Source: Flavobacterium zepuense
GTDB taxonomy: Bacteria > Bacteroidota > Bacteroidia > Flavobacteriales > Flavobacteriaceae
Direction of reading: 5' to 3'
Length of the DNA stretch: 64,000 bases
Assembly: GCF_007097145.1 (NCBI RefSeq)
Contig: NZ_VJVZ01000001.1
Location: forward strand, 124,001-188,000
Positions 50,209 to 59,869 of the stretch are shown piece by piece. The notes beneath the pieces are model-generated. The model saw nothing but the letters and a program-made list of their open reading frames with translations, made no database searches and was not told the DNA's origin. How positions within the stretch are numbered: the first letter of the stretch is position 1; every line of letters starts with the position of its first letter. The position numbers and the translations under genes are program-made.

Positions 50209-50225
50209 CTCCAGATATTCATTAT

Positions 50226-50843
50226 ATGAGCATAGCAGACAGAAAAGCACGCGAAAAAGAAGCCCTGAAAAGCCTGATCTTAAAAGGGGCTAAAAAGCTC
50301 TTTTTAGAGCGTGGCATTGAGCAGACTACCATTCGCAACATCGCGGATGAGATAGATTATAGTGTTGGCACTGTATACGTTTACTTTAAGGATAAAAATG
50401 CCATCCTGCATGATTTGCACAGTATCGGTTTCCAGGAACTTGGAGGTTATTTTAAGGAACTTTTTACTGTTAAGGATCCTATGGAGCGTTTAAAGAAAAT
50501 GGGGATTATGTATCTCAAATTCGCCATGGAGAATAATGAGATGTATGACCTGATGTTTATTGTAAAAGCGCCCATGGAATTTATTGAGAGTTCGGAAAAA
50601 GAAGAATGGAACGAGGGTATTGGAACGTTTAGCGCCTTACGTAAAACGGTTGAAGAATGTATTGCCATTGGGCATTTTAAAGGACATTTTGCTGAACCCT
50701 TATCGTTTATGATATGGGGCTTAGTACACGGTATGTGTTCGCTTGAAATCCGGCAAAGGACCAAGGGCGTTAAATTCTCAAATCCGGATCAAATCCTTTA
50801 TCAGGGTTACCAGGAATATTTAAAGATCATAGAAAAACTGTAA
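50226..50843 (+). CDS. TetR/AcrR-family repressor of the RND efflux operon
   Basis: 205 residues. N-terminal helix-turn-helix with LFLERGIEQTTIRNIADEI and the recognition helix YSVGTVYVYFKDKNAI. The C-terminal ligand domain belongs to the TetR_C type with a WG...HGMCSLEIR end (MIWGLVHGMCSL). It lies 56 bases upstream of the TolC-like gene on the same strand and has matching operators in front of itself and of that gene. It should derepress the pump when it binds an inducer. Confidence 0.93.
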   Translation: MSIADRKAREKEALKSLILKGAKKLFLERGIEQTTIRNIADEIDYSVGTVYVYFKDKNAILHDLHSIGFQELGGYFKELFTVKDPMERLKKMGIMYLKFAMENNEMYDLMFIVKAPMEFIESSEKEEWNEGIGTFSALRKTVEECIAIGHFKGHFAEPLSFMIWGLVHGMCSLEIRQRTKGVKFSNPDQILYQGYQEYLKIIEKL

Positions 50844-50866
50844 CGTTTTTTTTTTTGCTTCAAAAA

Positions 50867-50879
50867 TGAACAAAGTTCA
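50867..50879 (+). promoter_or_regulatory. TetR operator in front of the efflux structural genes
   Basis: Inverted repeat TGAAC-AAA-GTTCA, in the same local sequence (CAAAAATGAACA) as the operator at 50177. It sits between the TetR stop and the TolC-like start. A poly-T run precedes it at 50846-50856. Confidence 0.75.
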
Positions 50880-50899
50880 ATATTAAAACAACGTATAAA

Positions 50900-52240
50900 A
50901 TGATTAAAAAGACAATACTTTTACTGATCATTAGCCTCGGAACTTCAGGCTATGCACAAACCAGTTTAGACACTTACATCCAAATGGGGTTGGAGAAAAA
51001 TGAGGTAGTTAAGCAACAAAACTTTGATATCAACAAGAGCATGTATGCCCTTAAGGAGGCCCGCGCCCTCTTCTACCCTACGGTATCCTTAAACGCAAAC
51101 TATACAAAAGCGGATGGAGGCAGGACCATTGATATCCCTATTGGTGACCTACTGAATCCCGTCTACAGCAGCCTTAACCAGATCACGAACTCCAACGCCT
51201 TCCCTACCCTGCAAAACCAGTCGGTACTTTTAAACCCGGATAATTTTTACGATGCGAAAATCCATACCACGATGCCGCTGCTGAACTTTGAAATCATCTA
51301 TAATAAAAGGATACGGAGCCAGCAGAATTCGCTGCAAAAAATAGAACTGGAGATCTACCAGCGCGAATTGGTCAAGGAAATAAAAATAGCCTACTACAAA
51401 TACCTTCAGTCCCTTGAAGGGGTAAAAATTTACGAGCAGGCCTTAACCCTGGTCAAGGAAAACCAAAGGGTGAACCAGGCGTTGTTTAAAAACGACAAGA
51501 TAAACCGCACTGCCGTACTGCGAAGTGATAATGAAGTTTTACGTATTGAGGCGAACCTCGAAACGGCAAAGCAGGCCAGCAACAATGCCAAAGCCTACTT
51601 TAACTTCCTGATCAATCGAAAACTGGATACGGAAATCGACGCCGATACGCAGAATGAAACCCTCCCGGACCTAATGTTGGAGGAAAATACCAGAAACAGG
51701 GAAGAGCTCAAAAAGCTGGATCTGGTGGAGGAACTTAATGGGAATGTGAACAAGCTTACGCAATCCTACTGGTTCCCGAAGTTGAGCGGTTTTGCCGATG
51801 TAGGCTTTCAGGATTTTGACTTTGAAGTCAACAAGCAATCACGTTACTACCTGGCAGGCCTGAGCCTGGAGTGGAATATTTTTTCAGGGAACAAAAACAA
51901 ATATAGGCTGAGGCAGGTGGAAGAGGACAGCAAAAAGATAGCCTCCCAAAAAGACAATGTCGAGCAACAGCTCCTGCTTCAGCATGAAGTGGCACAAAAC
52001 AATCTGAAATCCGCCTTAAAGCAATTTGACGCCGAGAAGGACCAAAAAGAAGCGGCAAAAAAATACAACGAGGACATAACCAAATTGTACAAAGAAGGCC
52101 AGGCCTTATATATCGAACTCCTGGACGCTCAAAACCAGTGGGTAAATGCCCAGCTCAACACTAATGTTTCCCTGTATAATTCATGGATCGTCTTTGCAGA
52201 ATTAGAAAGGGCCAATGCAACGTTTACTTTTAAAAACTAA
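50900..52240 (+). CDS. TolC-family outer-membrane efflux channel
   Basis: 446 residues. Signal peptide (KKTILLLIISLGTSGYA, cleaved before QTS). The rest alternates long coiled helices (LDTYIQMGLEKNEVVKQQNFDINKSMYALKEARALFYPTVSL; QRELVKEIKIAYYKYLQSLEGVKIYEQALTLVKEN) with short beta strands, in two repeats, as in TolC. It forms the exit duct of the tripartite pump with the adaptor and RND pump downstream. First structural gene after the TetR gene and its operator; the adaptor follows 10 bases later. Confidence 0.94.
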   Translation: MIKKTILLLIISLGTSGYAQTSLDTYIQMGLEKNEVVKQQNFDINKSMYALKEARALFYPTVSLNANYTKADGGRTIDIPIGDLLNPVYSSLNQITNSNAFPTLQNQSVLLNPDNFYDAKIHTTMPLLNFEIIYNKRIRSQQNSLQKIELEIYQRELVKEIKIAYYKYLQSLEGVKIYEQALTLVKENQRVNQALFKNDKINRTAVLRSDNEVLRIEANLETAKQASNNAKAYFNFLINRKLDTEIDADTQNETLPDLMLEENTRNREELKKLDLVEELNGNVNKLTQSYWFPKLSGFADVGFQDFDFEVNKQSRYYLAGLSLEWNIFSGNKNKYRLRQVEEDSKKIASQKDNVEQQLLLQHEVAQNNLKSALKQFDAEKDQKEAAKKYNEDITKLYKEGQALYIELLDAQNQWVNAQLNTNVSLYNSWIVFAELERANATFTFKN

Positions 52241-52250
52241 AATAAAAATC

Positions 52251-53294
52251 ATGAATAAATCAATAGCACTCTTACTTCTGGCACTACCGTTTTTTTACGC
52301 CTGTAACGACGAGAAAAAGGAAGCCAGTCCATTTGAAGCATCAGAAGTTATTGCCATTAAAACCGCTACAGTACAATCGCTTTCACTGACCGGTTCTATC
52401 AATGCCTCTGGCCTTGTAACTACAGAGAATGCTGCCAATTATGCCTTTAAAATTGGTGGGGTCATCAGCCGCATTTATGTTGAAGAAGGGCAGTTCTTTA
52501 AAAAAGGGCAGCTTCTGGCATCCTTAAATGAAACAGAAATTAGTGCCGGGCTGAACCAGGCCGACCTGAACCTGAAAAAATATGAAAGGGATTATGCCCG
52601 TGCCTACAGCCTTTACAAAGATAGCGTTTACACGCTTGAACAGCTTCAGAATACCAAGACAGGCCTTGACATTGCCAAAAAGCAAAAGGATGCTGTAGCC
52701 TTTGACGCGCGCTATGCAAAGATCTACGCCACTGCCGATGGTTTTGTAGCACGTAAAATAGCCCATGAAGGAGAGGTAGCTGCCCCCGGCTCCCCTATCC
52801 TGGCCATTAACGAAACAAGCCAGAATAACAATTACCTGTTAAAGGTAGGGCTTACCGATATTGAATGGGCTGCGGTAAAAATGGGACAGAAGGCAACGGT
52901 AACCCTTGATGGCTACCCGGATAAGAAATTTAATGCCACAATTTTCAGGAAATCACAGGCCGCTGATGTTGCTTTGGGCTCTTTCCAGGTCGAGATGAAG
53001 TTAAATATGAACAATTCAAAACCTGCGGTGGGCATGTTCGGGAAAGCTACAATACAGGGACAGGACACCGATGATGTGCTAACCATCCCGTACGATGCCC
53101 TCTTAGAGGCGGATGGCAATAATGCCTTTGTCTTCGTGCTAAAGGGCAATAAGGTAAAAAAGCAGCCGGTTACTATCCAAAAATTTGAAAACGATAAGGT
53201 GTACCTAAAGGATGGCCTGCAAAAGACCGATGTTATTGTGACCTCCAACAGTGCTTACCTGAACGAACAGTCGAAAATAAAGATCATCAACTAA
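52251..53294 (+). CDS. RND efflux periplasmic adaptor (membrane fusion protein), lipoprotein
   Basis: 347 residues from the ATG at 52251; an upstream ATG at 52215 lies within the TolC-like gene and precedes the signal sequence. Signal peptide with lipobox FFYACN, Cys17 lipidated. Barrel-sandwich lipoyl halves (GVISRIYVEEGQFFKKGQLLASLN and TADGFVARKIAHEGEVAAPGSPIL) flank a short hairpin, followed by a beta-barrel and a membrane-proximal domain (LTIPYDALLEADGNNAFVFVL). It links pump and channel. It starts 10 bases after the TolC-like gene and ends 10 bases before the pump gene. Confidence 0.94.
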   Translation: MNKSIALLLLALPFFYACNDEKKEASPFEASEVIAIKTATVQSLSLTGSINASGLVTTENAANYAFKIGGVISRIYVEEGQFFKKGQLLASLNETEISAGLNQADLNLKKYERDYARAYSLYKDSVYTLEQLQNTKTGLDIAKKQKDAVAFDARYAKIYATADGFVARKIAHEGEVAAPGSPILAINETSQNNNYLLKVGLTDIEWAAVKMGQKATVTLDGYPDKKFNATIFRKSQAADVALGSFQVEMKLNMNNSKPAVGMFGKATIQGQDTDDVLTIPYDALLEADGNNAFVFVLKGNKVKKQPVTIQKFENDKVYLKDGLQKTDVIVTSNSAYLNEQSKIKIIN

Positions 53295-53304
53295 CCTTAA
53301 GAAA

Positions 53305-56300
53305 ATGAAAATAACAAACTTTGCCGTTAAAAATTATCAGTTCACACTGATCATATTTCTTCTGGTTGCCGTGGTGGGCTACATCACCCTGTTCTCCATG
53401 CCACGCTCAGAGGACCCCTCCACCCATGCGCCGCAGTACCTTATTACGGTCATTTACCCCGGAACCAGCCCAAAAGATATGGAAGAACAGGTGGTCAAGC
53501 CTATCGAGAGCAAAATCTACGGGCTCGAAAATATTGACAAAATACTGACTACCGTGGAGGACGGCGTTGCTGCCTTCCAGGTTAAATTCAAATACGGTGT
53601 GGATGTTGACAATAAGTACCAGGAAATATCGACAGAAATTAATGCGCTTAAAAATAGTGAGCTCCCGAAAGATCTTTACCTGATCAAAACCGAGAAAATC
53701 GCCTCTTCAGATGTAAAGATCCTTCAGGTCGCACTGGTCTCTGAAAATGCCTCGGACAAGAAACTGCGCGACGAAGCGGATAAGCTAAAGACCAAACTGG
53801 AAAAGATCACCAACCTTAAGGATGTGGAATATGCCGGTATCCCCGAACAGGGGATCCGTATCGACCTGAAGATGGAAAAACTGGCGCAATTTAAAATTCC
53901 GCTGAACGTGGTTATGGGCAGCTTAGAGAGCGAAGCCGCTGACATACCGGGGGGAAGCATTGACCTGGATACCAAAGTGTTCAACGTAAAGACCAGCGGC
54001 AAATTCAAAAACGACCAGGATGTTGCCAATACGGTTATCTACAATGCGAACGGCAAGATAATCTACATGCGGGATGTTGCCAAAGTGAGCTACAAGTCGG
54101 AAACCGTAGACCATATTACCCGTATCAATGGGCACCGTTGTGTCCTGGTTACCGCAGGGATGAAAGAGAACATCAACATTACCGATGTGGAGGCAGAATA
54201 CATGCCCATTGTAGAGGAGTTTGCCAAAGAGCTGCCCAAAAATATTGAGCTGGTTAAAAACTTTGACCAGGCTAAAATGGTATCCGAGCGTTTAGGGCAT
54301 CTGGGCTTTGACTTTGGCCTTGCTATTTTCCTTGTTATTATCACGCTGCTGCCTTTAGGTTCCCGCGCTTCTATAATCGTTATGATCTCCATACCGCTGT
54401 CTTTGGCACTGGGGCTTATCGCAATGAATGCATTAGGGTATTCACTAAACCAGTTGAGCATTGTAGGCCTTGTAGTTGCCTTAGGCCTTTTGGTGGACGA
54501 CAGTATTGTGGTGGTTGAAAATATTGAGCGCTGGTTACGCGAGGGCCATTCTAAAATGGATGCCGTTTTAAAAGGCACGAAGCAAATAGGCATTGCCGTG
54601 GTTGGTTGTACCGCTACACTGGTTATTGCATTTCTACCCCTTGCGTTCCTGCCTGATGTTGCCGGGGAATTTATACGCAGCCTCCCGATGGCGGTGATCA
54701 CAAGTGTACTAGCTTCTATGGTGGTTGCCCTTACATTGGTGCCTTTTTTGGGCAGCCGTTTCCTGAAAACACACGAGCATGCCGGTGGTAACATCTTCCT
54801 GCAATACCTTCAAAAATTCCTGACAAACGCGTATAAGGGTATTATACCGAAAGCGCTAAAATACCCTAAAACAACCATTGCCATATCAGTAGCTTTAAGC
54901 CTGACTGCTTTTGGATTATTTACCGTTGCCGGGTTTAAATTGTTCCCTACTTCTGAAAAGCCTATGTTCCTGATCAATATTAAAACACCGCTGCAATCGA
55001 ACATTACCGAGAGCAACAGGGTTACAAAAATGATCGAGGCAGAATTAAAGAACCACAAGGAAGTAGCCTTCTTTACCGCAAATGTGGGCAAAGGGAATCC
55101 GCAGATCTACTACAATGTGCACCCACAGGACAGGAAGCCGGATTTTGGACAGATCTTCGTACAGCTATCCGATGATGCAAAACCTACTGATAAAACAGCA
55201 CTGATTGGGAAATTACGCGAGAAATTTAAATCGATGCCCTACGCCAAGATCGAAGTTAAAGACTTTGAGCAGGGACCGCCACTGGAAGCCAATATTGTGG
55301 TGCGCTTATTTGGGGAAGACCAAGAGGTACTTCGTAAGCTGTCTTTTCAGGCAGAGGCTATTTTGCGTAAACAAAAGGGAACCATTTATGTCAATAACGA
55401 ACTGAACACCTACAAGACCGATGTAAAAGTCAGGATCAACAAAGAAAAGGCGCGTACTCTTGGGGTACTGACCAGCGATGTGGATAAGGTAGTCCGCCTG
55501 GCGGTAGCGGGCTTGCCTGTGGGAGATTACATTGATGACCGTGGGGATGCCAGGAATGTAACCCTTACCCTGCCGAGGGAGAAATTCGCTAACCTGGATG
55601 CCCTGAAGAACCTGTATGTAAATAACGTGCAGGGCATGCCCATTGCGCTCAACCAGATTGCCACACTTTCGTTTGAAACTTCGCCCACAGCCATCAACCA
55701 TTTTAATAAAGCCCGGTTCGCAAAAGTGACCGCGGTATCGCAGGAAGGTTACTATGCTAATGACTTGCTTGTAGACATTGTCCCGAAACTGGATGCCTTA
55801 AAAATGCCAAAAGGTTACTATTATAAACTGGCTGGTGAGAAAGAATCGGAAGGCGATTCACTGGGTGGTAATTTCCTATCAGTAATTATCTTAAGTACGT
55901 TTTTATTCATAGCCGTGTTACTCCTTCAATTTAAAACCTTTAAAGGCATAATCATCGTGCTTTCCATAATTCCGCTGGGTATTTTAGGTGGTGTGGTATT
56001 CTTACTGATCGACGGCAGCCCTATGTCGTTGGTGGCGATAATCGGCTTTATTGGCCTGTCGGGTATACAGGTTAAGAACTCGCTACTGTTGGTAGATTTT
56101 ACCAACCAGCTTCGGCAGGAAGGGCACTCCATTGATGAGGCGATTGCCATCGCCGGGGAAACACGCTTTTTACCGGTGGTACTGACCTCCATTACCGCTA
56201 TTTGCGGACTGATTCCACTTGCCTTAAACTCCAATCCACTCATAGCGCCCTTGGCCATCGTGCTTATTGGCGGACTGGTAAGCTCTACCATACTTTCAAG

Positions 56301-56355
56301 GATCGTGACACCGGTAATGTATAAACTGATGCCACCGAATATCAGCAATGATTAA
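53305..56355 (+). CDS. RND-family efflux pump (AcrB/HAE type)
   Basis: 1016 residues. Twelve membrane helices in two halves, two large periplasmic loops. The proton-relay helix has GLVVALGLLVDDSIVVVENIERWL with the adjacent Asp pair, and helix 10-12 has GFIGLSGIQVKNSLLLVDFTNQLR. The FFPxxDP-like start is replaced by MPRSEDPSTHAPQYLITVIYPG, which is typical of a Bacteroidota branch of HAE1 pumps. It exports drugs or other hydrophobic compounds using protons. Last gene of the operon; a strong terminator follows. Confidence 0.95.
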   Translation: MKITNFAVKNYQFTLIIFLLVAVVGYITLFSMPRSEDPSTHAPQYLITVIYPGTSPKDMEEQVVKPIESKIYGLENIDKILTTVEDGVAAFQVKFKYGVDVDNKYQEISTEINALKNSELPKDLYLIKTEKIASSDVKILQVALVSENASDKKLRDEADKLKTKLEKITNLKDVEYAGIPEQGIRIDLKMEKLAQFKIPLNVVMGSLESEAADIPGGSIDLDTKVFNVKTSGKFKNDQDVANTVIYNANGKIIYMRDVAKVSYKSETVDHITRINGHRCVLVTAGMKENINITDVEAEYMPIVEEFAKELPKNIELVKNFDQAKMVSERLGHLGFDFGLAIFLVIITLLPLGSRASIIVMISIPLSLALGLIAMNALGYSLNQLSIVGLVVALGLLVDDSIVVVENIERWLREGHSKMDAVLKGTKQIGIAVVGCTATLVIAFLPLAFLPDVAGEFIRSLPMAVITSVLASMVVALTLVPFLGSRFLKTHEHAGGNIFLQYLQKFLTNAYKGIIPKALKYPKTTIAISVALSLTAFGLFTVAGFKLFPTSEKPMFLINIKTPLQSNITESNRVTKMIEAELKNHKEVAFFTANVGKGNPQIYYNVHPQDRKPDFGQIFVQLSDDAKPTDKTALIGKLREKFKSMPYAKIEVKDFEQGPPLEANIVVRLFGEDQEVLRKLSFQAEAILRKQKGTIYVNNELNTYKTDVKVRINKEKARTLGVLTSDVDKVVRLAVAGLPVGDYIDDRGDARNVTLTLPREKFANLDALKNLYVNNVQGMPIALNQIATLSFETSPTAINHFNKARFAKVTAVSQEGYYANDLLVDIVPKLDALKMPKGYYYKLAGEKESEGDSLGGNFLSVIILSTFLFIAVLLLQFKTFKGIIIVLSIIPLGILGGVVFLLIDGSPMSLVAIIGFIGLSGIQVKNSLLLVDFTNQLRQEGHSIDEAIAIAGETRFLPVVLTSITAICGLIPLALNSNPLIAPLAIVLIGGLVSSTILSRIVTPVMYKLMPPNISND

Positions 56356-56422
56356 TCTAAACATACCAACAGTATTGATTAGTTCACGGTCATAATAATC
56401 CTTTTTATCCTCAGTTTTTTAA

Positions 56423-56454
56423 GCCCGCAAATATAGTTTTGCGGGCCTTTTTTT
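56423..56454 (+). terminator. Terminator of the RND efflux operon
   Basis: A 9-bp stem, GCCCGCAAA with TTTGCGGGC, a six-base loop and a run of T (CTTTTTTT). It lies 67 bases after the pump stop. Confidence 0.85.
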
Positions 56455-56519
56455 CATTTTTTTCTCTCATTCATGTGCGATTGCTTAACGTTACTTCTCA
56501 ACCAGCCGTTGTCGGCGCC

Positions 56520-56702
56520 TTATGGGCAGCGGATTATCTTATCATGAAATTGCAGCTGTTTATCCTTGTAGGTATATCCTTTTGCTTTAGAAAATTCCTT
56601 ACTGTTGGTAATTATAGGTGTTTTAACCGACCCTTTTTCCAAATTAATTATCGCTTTACAGTCTTTACAAAAATGATACGCTGTATTTAAGATATAAATC
56701 AT
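56520..56702 (-). pseudogene. C-terminal fragment of a Fur-family regulator gene
   Basis: A minus-strand frame of 60 codons reads YHFCKDCKAIINLEKG, then KGYTYKDKQLQFHDKIIRCP, with the order of the C-terminal Fur domain: His, CxxC, a linker, a GF/GY strand, the HQL-like strand and a final Cys. The N-terminal winged helix of about 80 residues is absent and only A+T-rich sequence lies upstream. It sits in the 529-base gap between the efflux operon terminator and the hybrid sensor gene. Almost certainly a remnant; the family call is by eye. Confidence 0.5.
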
Positions 56703-56884
56703 TAAATAGTATATAAATTATAAACCCCATATTTTATTACTCAATTAGTTTGCTGTGAATTTTGACACACCTACTATTTTATAGTAACTTGCACCTTGCA
56801 TCTCTATACAATAAGGTGTCACATCATTCTAAATTTATAAAGGCTAAGCAGTACCATTATAGCCCTATTATACCTTTGTAATAA

Positions 56885-59638
56885 ATGAAAACTTTCTATT
56901 TTCCATCCTCCTTAAGATGTATATTAATAGCAGCACTAACCGTGCTGTTGGTGCCATCGTGTACAAAAGACGATAATGCCGCTACGGTAAAAATAGGCTT
57001 TTCGCAAGGCATGAATACCGATGATTGGCGGCGGCAGCTTAATAAGAGCATGGTAATTGAAGCCTCCCTGCACCCGGAAGTGCAGTTAGAAATTAAGGAT
57101 GCAAACAACAACGTACAACAGCAGGTAAAGGACATAGAAAAATTTATAGACCGCGGAGTAGATGTCATTATCGTATCGCCTATTGAGGCTAAACCACTTA
57201 CTGCGGTAGTAGAAAAATCTATAAAAAAAGGGATACCCGTAATTGTGGTAGACCGCAAAATAGACAGCGAAGGTTATACGGCTTATATAGGTGCAGATAA
57301 CATTGAAGTAGGCCGTATTGCTGCCAAATACATAGTATCTAACAGTACAGTTAACGGCAAAATAATAGAAATTACAGGGCTTAAAACATCTTCCCCAGCT
57401 TACGAGCGCGGACTGGGTTTTTCGCAGATACTAAAACAGCATCCGCAGGTAAAACTTATAGCCACTATAAACGGCAACTGGGAAAGCGGATCGGTAAAGG
57501 TGCAACTCAAAAAGTTGCTGCAAAATGACCCCGATATTGAATTTATTTTTGCACAGAACGACCGTATGGCACTTGGCGCGTGGGAAACTGCTAAGGAACT
57601 TGGACTTGAGAACAAGATAAAATTTGTGGGGGTAGATGCCCTTAGTACACAAAACGGAGGTATAGAACTGGTTAAAAAAGGTGTATTGCAGGCCACTATC
57701 CTCTACCCTACCGGAGGTAATGAGGCACTAAGGCTCGCTCTAAAAATATATAATAAGGAACCTATTACGAAAAACAATCTTCTTAATACCATTGTTATAG
57801 ACAAGATAAATGCCGAAATTATTGAAAACCAGTTAGACAAAGTAGATCAGCAGCAAACGGTTATAAAGCAGCAGCTTGATGCCATAAGCGTCCAGGAACA
57901 GGAGTATGCATCACAGCATAGCCTGGTGCGGCTGCTGACTTTATTTTTGGCAATTATACTGAGCCTTGCAATCTATAGTGTTTACAGCACCATATCAATT
58001 TCGCGTAAAAAACGGCAGCTTGAACAAATAAACAGTACCGTTACCTCCCAGAAAAATGAAATAGAGGTAATGGCTGATGCGGCACAACGCAGTAACGAGG
58101 CAAAGCTTGGCTTTTTTACAGGGCTGTCGCACGAATTTAAAACGCCTATAACACTTATTTTAAGTTATGCCGAATCGCTAATAGAAAATGACAAGATAAA
58201 AGGCACCCGCCTTATGGATGAGCTAAAGCTTATTTACAGCAACTCTCACCGGCTGTTGCGCCTTATTAACCAGTTGCTTGATTTTAGGAAGATAGAGGAG
58301 CGAAAATTTAGCCTTAGAGCTTCTAAAACTAACATTTACCTTTTTACCGATCAGGTAATGGCTAACTTTAAAGGAGAGGCTGCCCGCAGGAATATTGATT
58401 TCCGCCTTATTGCCGACAATAAGGATACAGAGGTTTTTATAGATAACAGCCTGATGGATAAAGTGTATTTTAACCTACTCTCTAACGCGTTTAAATTTAC
58501 CCCTGATAATGGCCGAATAACCATTACCATTAAAGATGGCGCTGATGGCACACTAAAGATCATTGTAAAAGACAGCGGCATAGGCATCCCTGAAAAGGAA
58601 TTAAATATGGTATTTAATCCATTTTTTAGGGCATCAAATAACAATAAAAATAGCAGTGGTATCGGGCTTAACCTTTCTAAAGAATTTATAGCATTGCACA
58701 ACGGCACTATAGAAGTACGCTCCAGGCAGGGAACCGAATTTACTATAACGCTTTATAAAGGTACTGAGCATTTGCAGCCTGCCGAAATAAATACCTCAAC
58801 AGCTACAGAGTATAATACATCACTCCTTCAGGATGACCTTGAATACGAGAGCCTGCCTGAAATTAACCTCTTAGCACCGGGTCAGGAAAAATATACCTTG
58901 TTAGTAATAGAAGACCACCCTGATTTGGTAAACTTTTTAAGCAATAAGCTTTCTACAGAATATGATGTGCATGTTTCAGACGGCAGCAATGCAACAACTT
59001 TAGCTCTGGAACTTGTTCCTGATATTATTATATGCGACATTAATCTTGCAGGTACCGATGGCTTTGAGATAAGCAAAACACTAAAGAAAGACCTTCGCAC
59101 TTCTCATATACCTATCATTATTCTCAGTGCTCAAAGTAATAAAGAGTCGGTTATACAGGGTATGCAGGCGGGTGTAGACCAATACCTTACAAAGCCTTTT
59201 AGCCTCTCTGTTTTACGGCAGTCGCTCAGCAGCCTGCTTTTCAATCGCGAAAAGCTGCGCTATTATTACACAAACAACATTTATCGTGTAGAGCCGGAGT
59301 CTAAATTCGGAACGTTAGAGCAGGATTTTATTTCGCGCATGAACTCCCATATTATGGAAAATATGGACAACCCTAAATTTTCTGTGGAGGAGCTGGCAGA
59401 TAAACTTAACGTATCAAGGGTACAGCTGTACCGTAAGGTAAAGGCCATATTGGGAATGAGCATAAGCGACCACATCAATAATATTCGTTTAGAAAAAGCT
59501 GCTACCATGTTACGCGATGGCAAAATGAATATTAGTGAGATAGCTTACTCCCTTGGTTTTTCATCGCCAAATTATTTCTCAACGGCATTTAAGAATAAGT
59601 TTGGCATTTCTCCAAAAGAATATAAAACTACAGGGTAA
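56885..59638 (+). CDS. Hybrid two-component system regulator with periplasmic sugar-binding sensor (fructan-type)
   Basis: 917 residues. In order: signal/anchor with a Cys at 26 (LVPSCTK), a LacI/PBP1-type periplasmic sugar-binding domain (about 30-310; VKIGFSQGMNTDDW, VDVIIVSP, VIVVDRKI), a coiled coil, one membrane helix (about 345-366), a HisKA domain with His416 in GLSHEFKTP, the ATPase domain (GIGLNLSKEF), a receiver with Asp718 in IICDINLAGTDGFE, and an AraC helix-turn-helix end (ISEIAYSLGFSSPNYFSTAFKN). This layout is that of the fructose-sensing regulator BT1754 of Bacteroides rather than the propeller type. It controls the sugar porter, GH32 and SusC genes downstream. TACCTTTG, an exact -7 match, lies at 56871-56878. 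Confidence 0.94.
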   Translation: MKTFYFPSSLRCILIAALTVLLVPSCTKDDNAATVKIGFSQGMNTDDWRRQLNKSMVIEASLHPEVQLEIKDANNNVQQQVKDIEKFIDRGVDVIIVSPIEAKPLTAVVEKSIKKGIPVIVVDRKIDSEGYTAYIGADNIEVGRIAAKYIVSNSTVNGKIIEITGLKTSSPAYERGLGFSQILKQHPQVKLIATINGNWESGSVKVQLKKLLQNDPDIEFIFAQNDRMALGAWETAKELGLENKIKFVGVDALSTQNGGIELVKKGVLQATILYPTGGNEALRLALKIYNKEPITKNNLLNTIVIDKINAEIIENQLDKVDQQQTVIKQQLDAISVQEQEYASQHSLVRLLTLFLAIILSLAIYSVYSTISISRKKRQLEQINSTVTSQKNEIEVMADAAQRSNEAKLGFFTGLSHEFKTPITLILSYAESLIENDKIKGTRLMDELKLIYSNSHRLLRLINQLLDFRKIEERKFSLRASKTNIYLFTDQVMANFKGEAARRNIDFRLIADNKDTEVFIDNSLMDKVYFNLLSNAFKFTPDNGRITITIKDGADGTLKIIVKDSGIGIPEKELNMVFNPFFRASNNNKNSSGIGLNLSKEFIALHNGTIEVRSRQGTEFTITLYKGTEHLQPAEINTSTATEYNTSLLQDDLEYESLPEINLLAPGQEKYTLLVIEDHPDLVNFLSNKLSTEYDVHVSDGSNATTLALELVPDIIICDINLAGTDGFEISKTLKKDLRTSHIPIIILSAQSNKESVIQGMQAGVDQYLTKPFSLSVLRQSLSSLLFNREKLRYYYTNNIYRVEPESKFGTLEQDFISRMNSHIMENMDNPKFSVEELADKLNVSRVQLYRKVKAILGMSISDHINNIRLEKAATMLRDGKMNISEIAYSLGFSSPNYFSTAFKNKFGISPKEYKTTG

Positions 59639-59789
59639 ATGATACCAGGATATATGGTTTTTAATGTATCAAAAGCGTATATTATGTTACAAAATCGTTA
59701 CTACAACGTTTTAAATATATCGTTTTCGTAAAATTATAATTATGATTATCAGTATTTTAACTTAAGTGCGTGATAATAGTTTTTGCAAG

Positions 59790-59805
59790 GTTACATAATT
59801 GTAAC
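59790..59805 (+). promoter_or_regulatory. Palindrome in the promoter region of the fructan-type operon
   Basis: GTTACA-TAAT-TGTAAC is a perfect 6-bp inverted repeat, 65 bases upstream of the sugar porter. The half site GTTAC is found again at about 59684 and 59695 in the same gap. It may be an operator; AraC-type regulators usually prefer direct repeats, so this is uncertain. Confidence 0.35.
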
Positions 59806-59869
59806 ATAACTTAAATTGCAAATGCCGCATTACTGATAATTTAGCAGCAGATCAATTAAAAAATCTGCA

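Noticed and set aside
54090..54794. 234-codon minus-strand open frame inside the RND pump gene
   Set aside because: Antisense to conserved RND membrane helices; the product is Ser/Thr/Ile-rich and has no start context.
56439..56690. 83-codon plus-strand open frame after the efflux operon
   Set aside because: It starts inside the terminator T tract and overlaps the Fur-like fragment; the product is Phe-rich and shows no family pattern.
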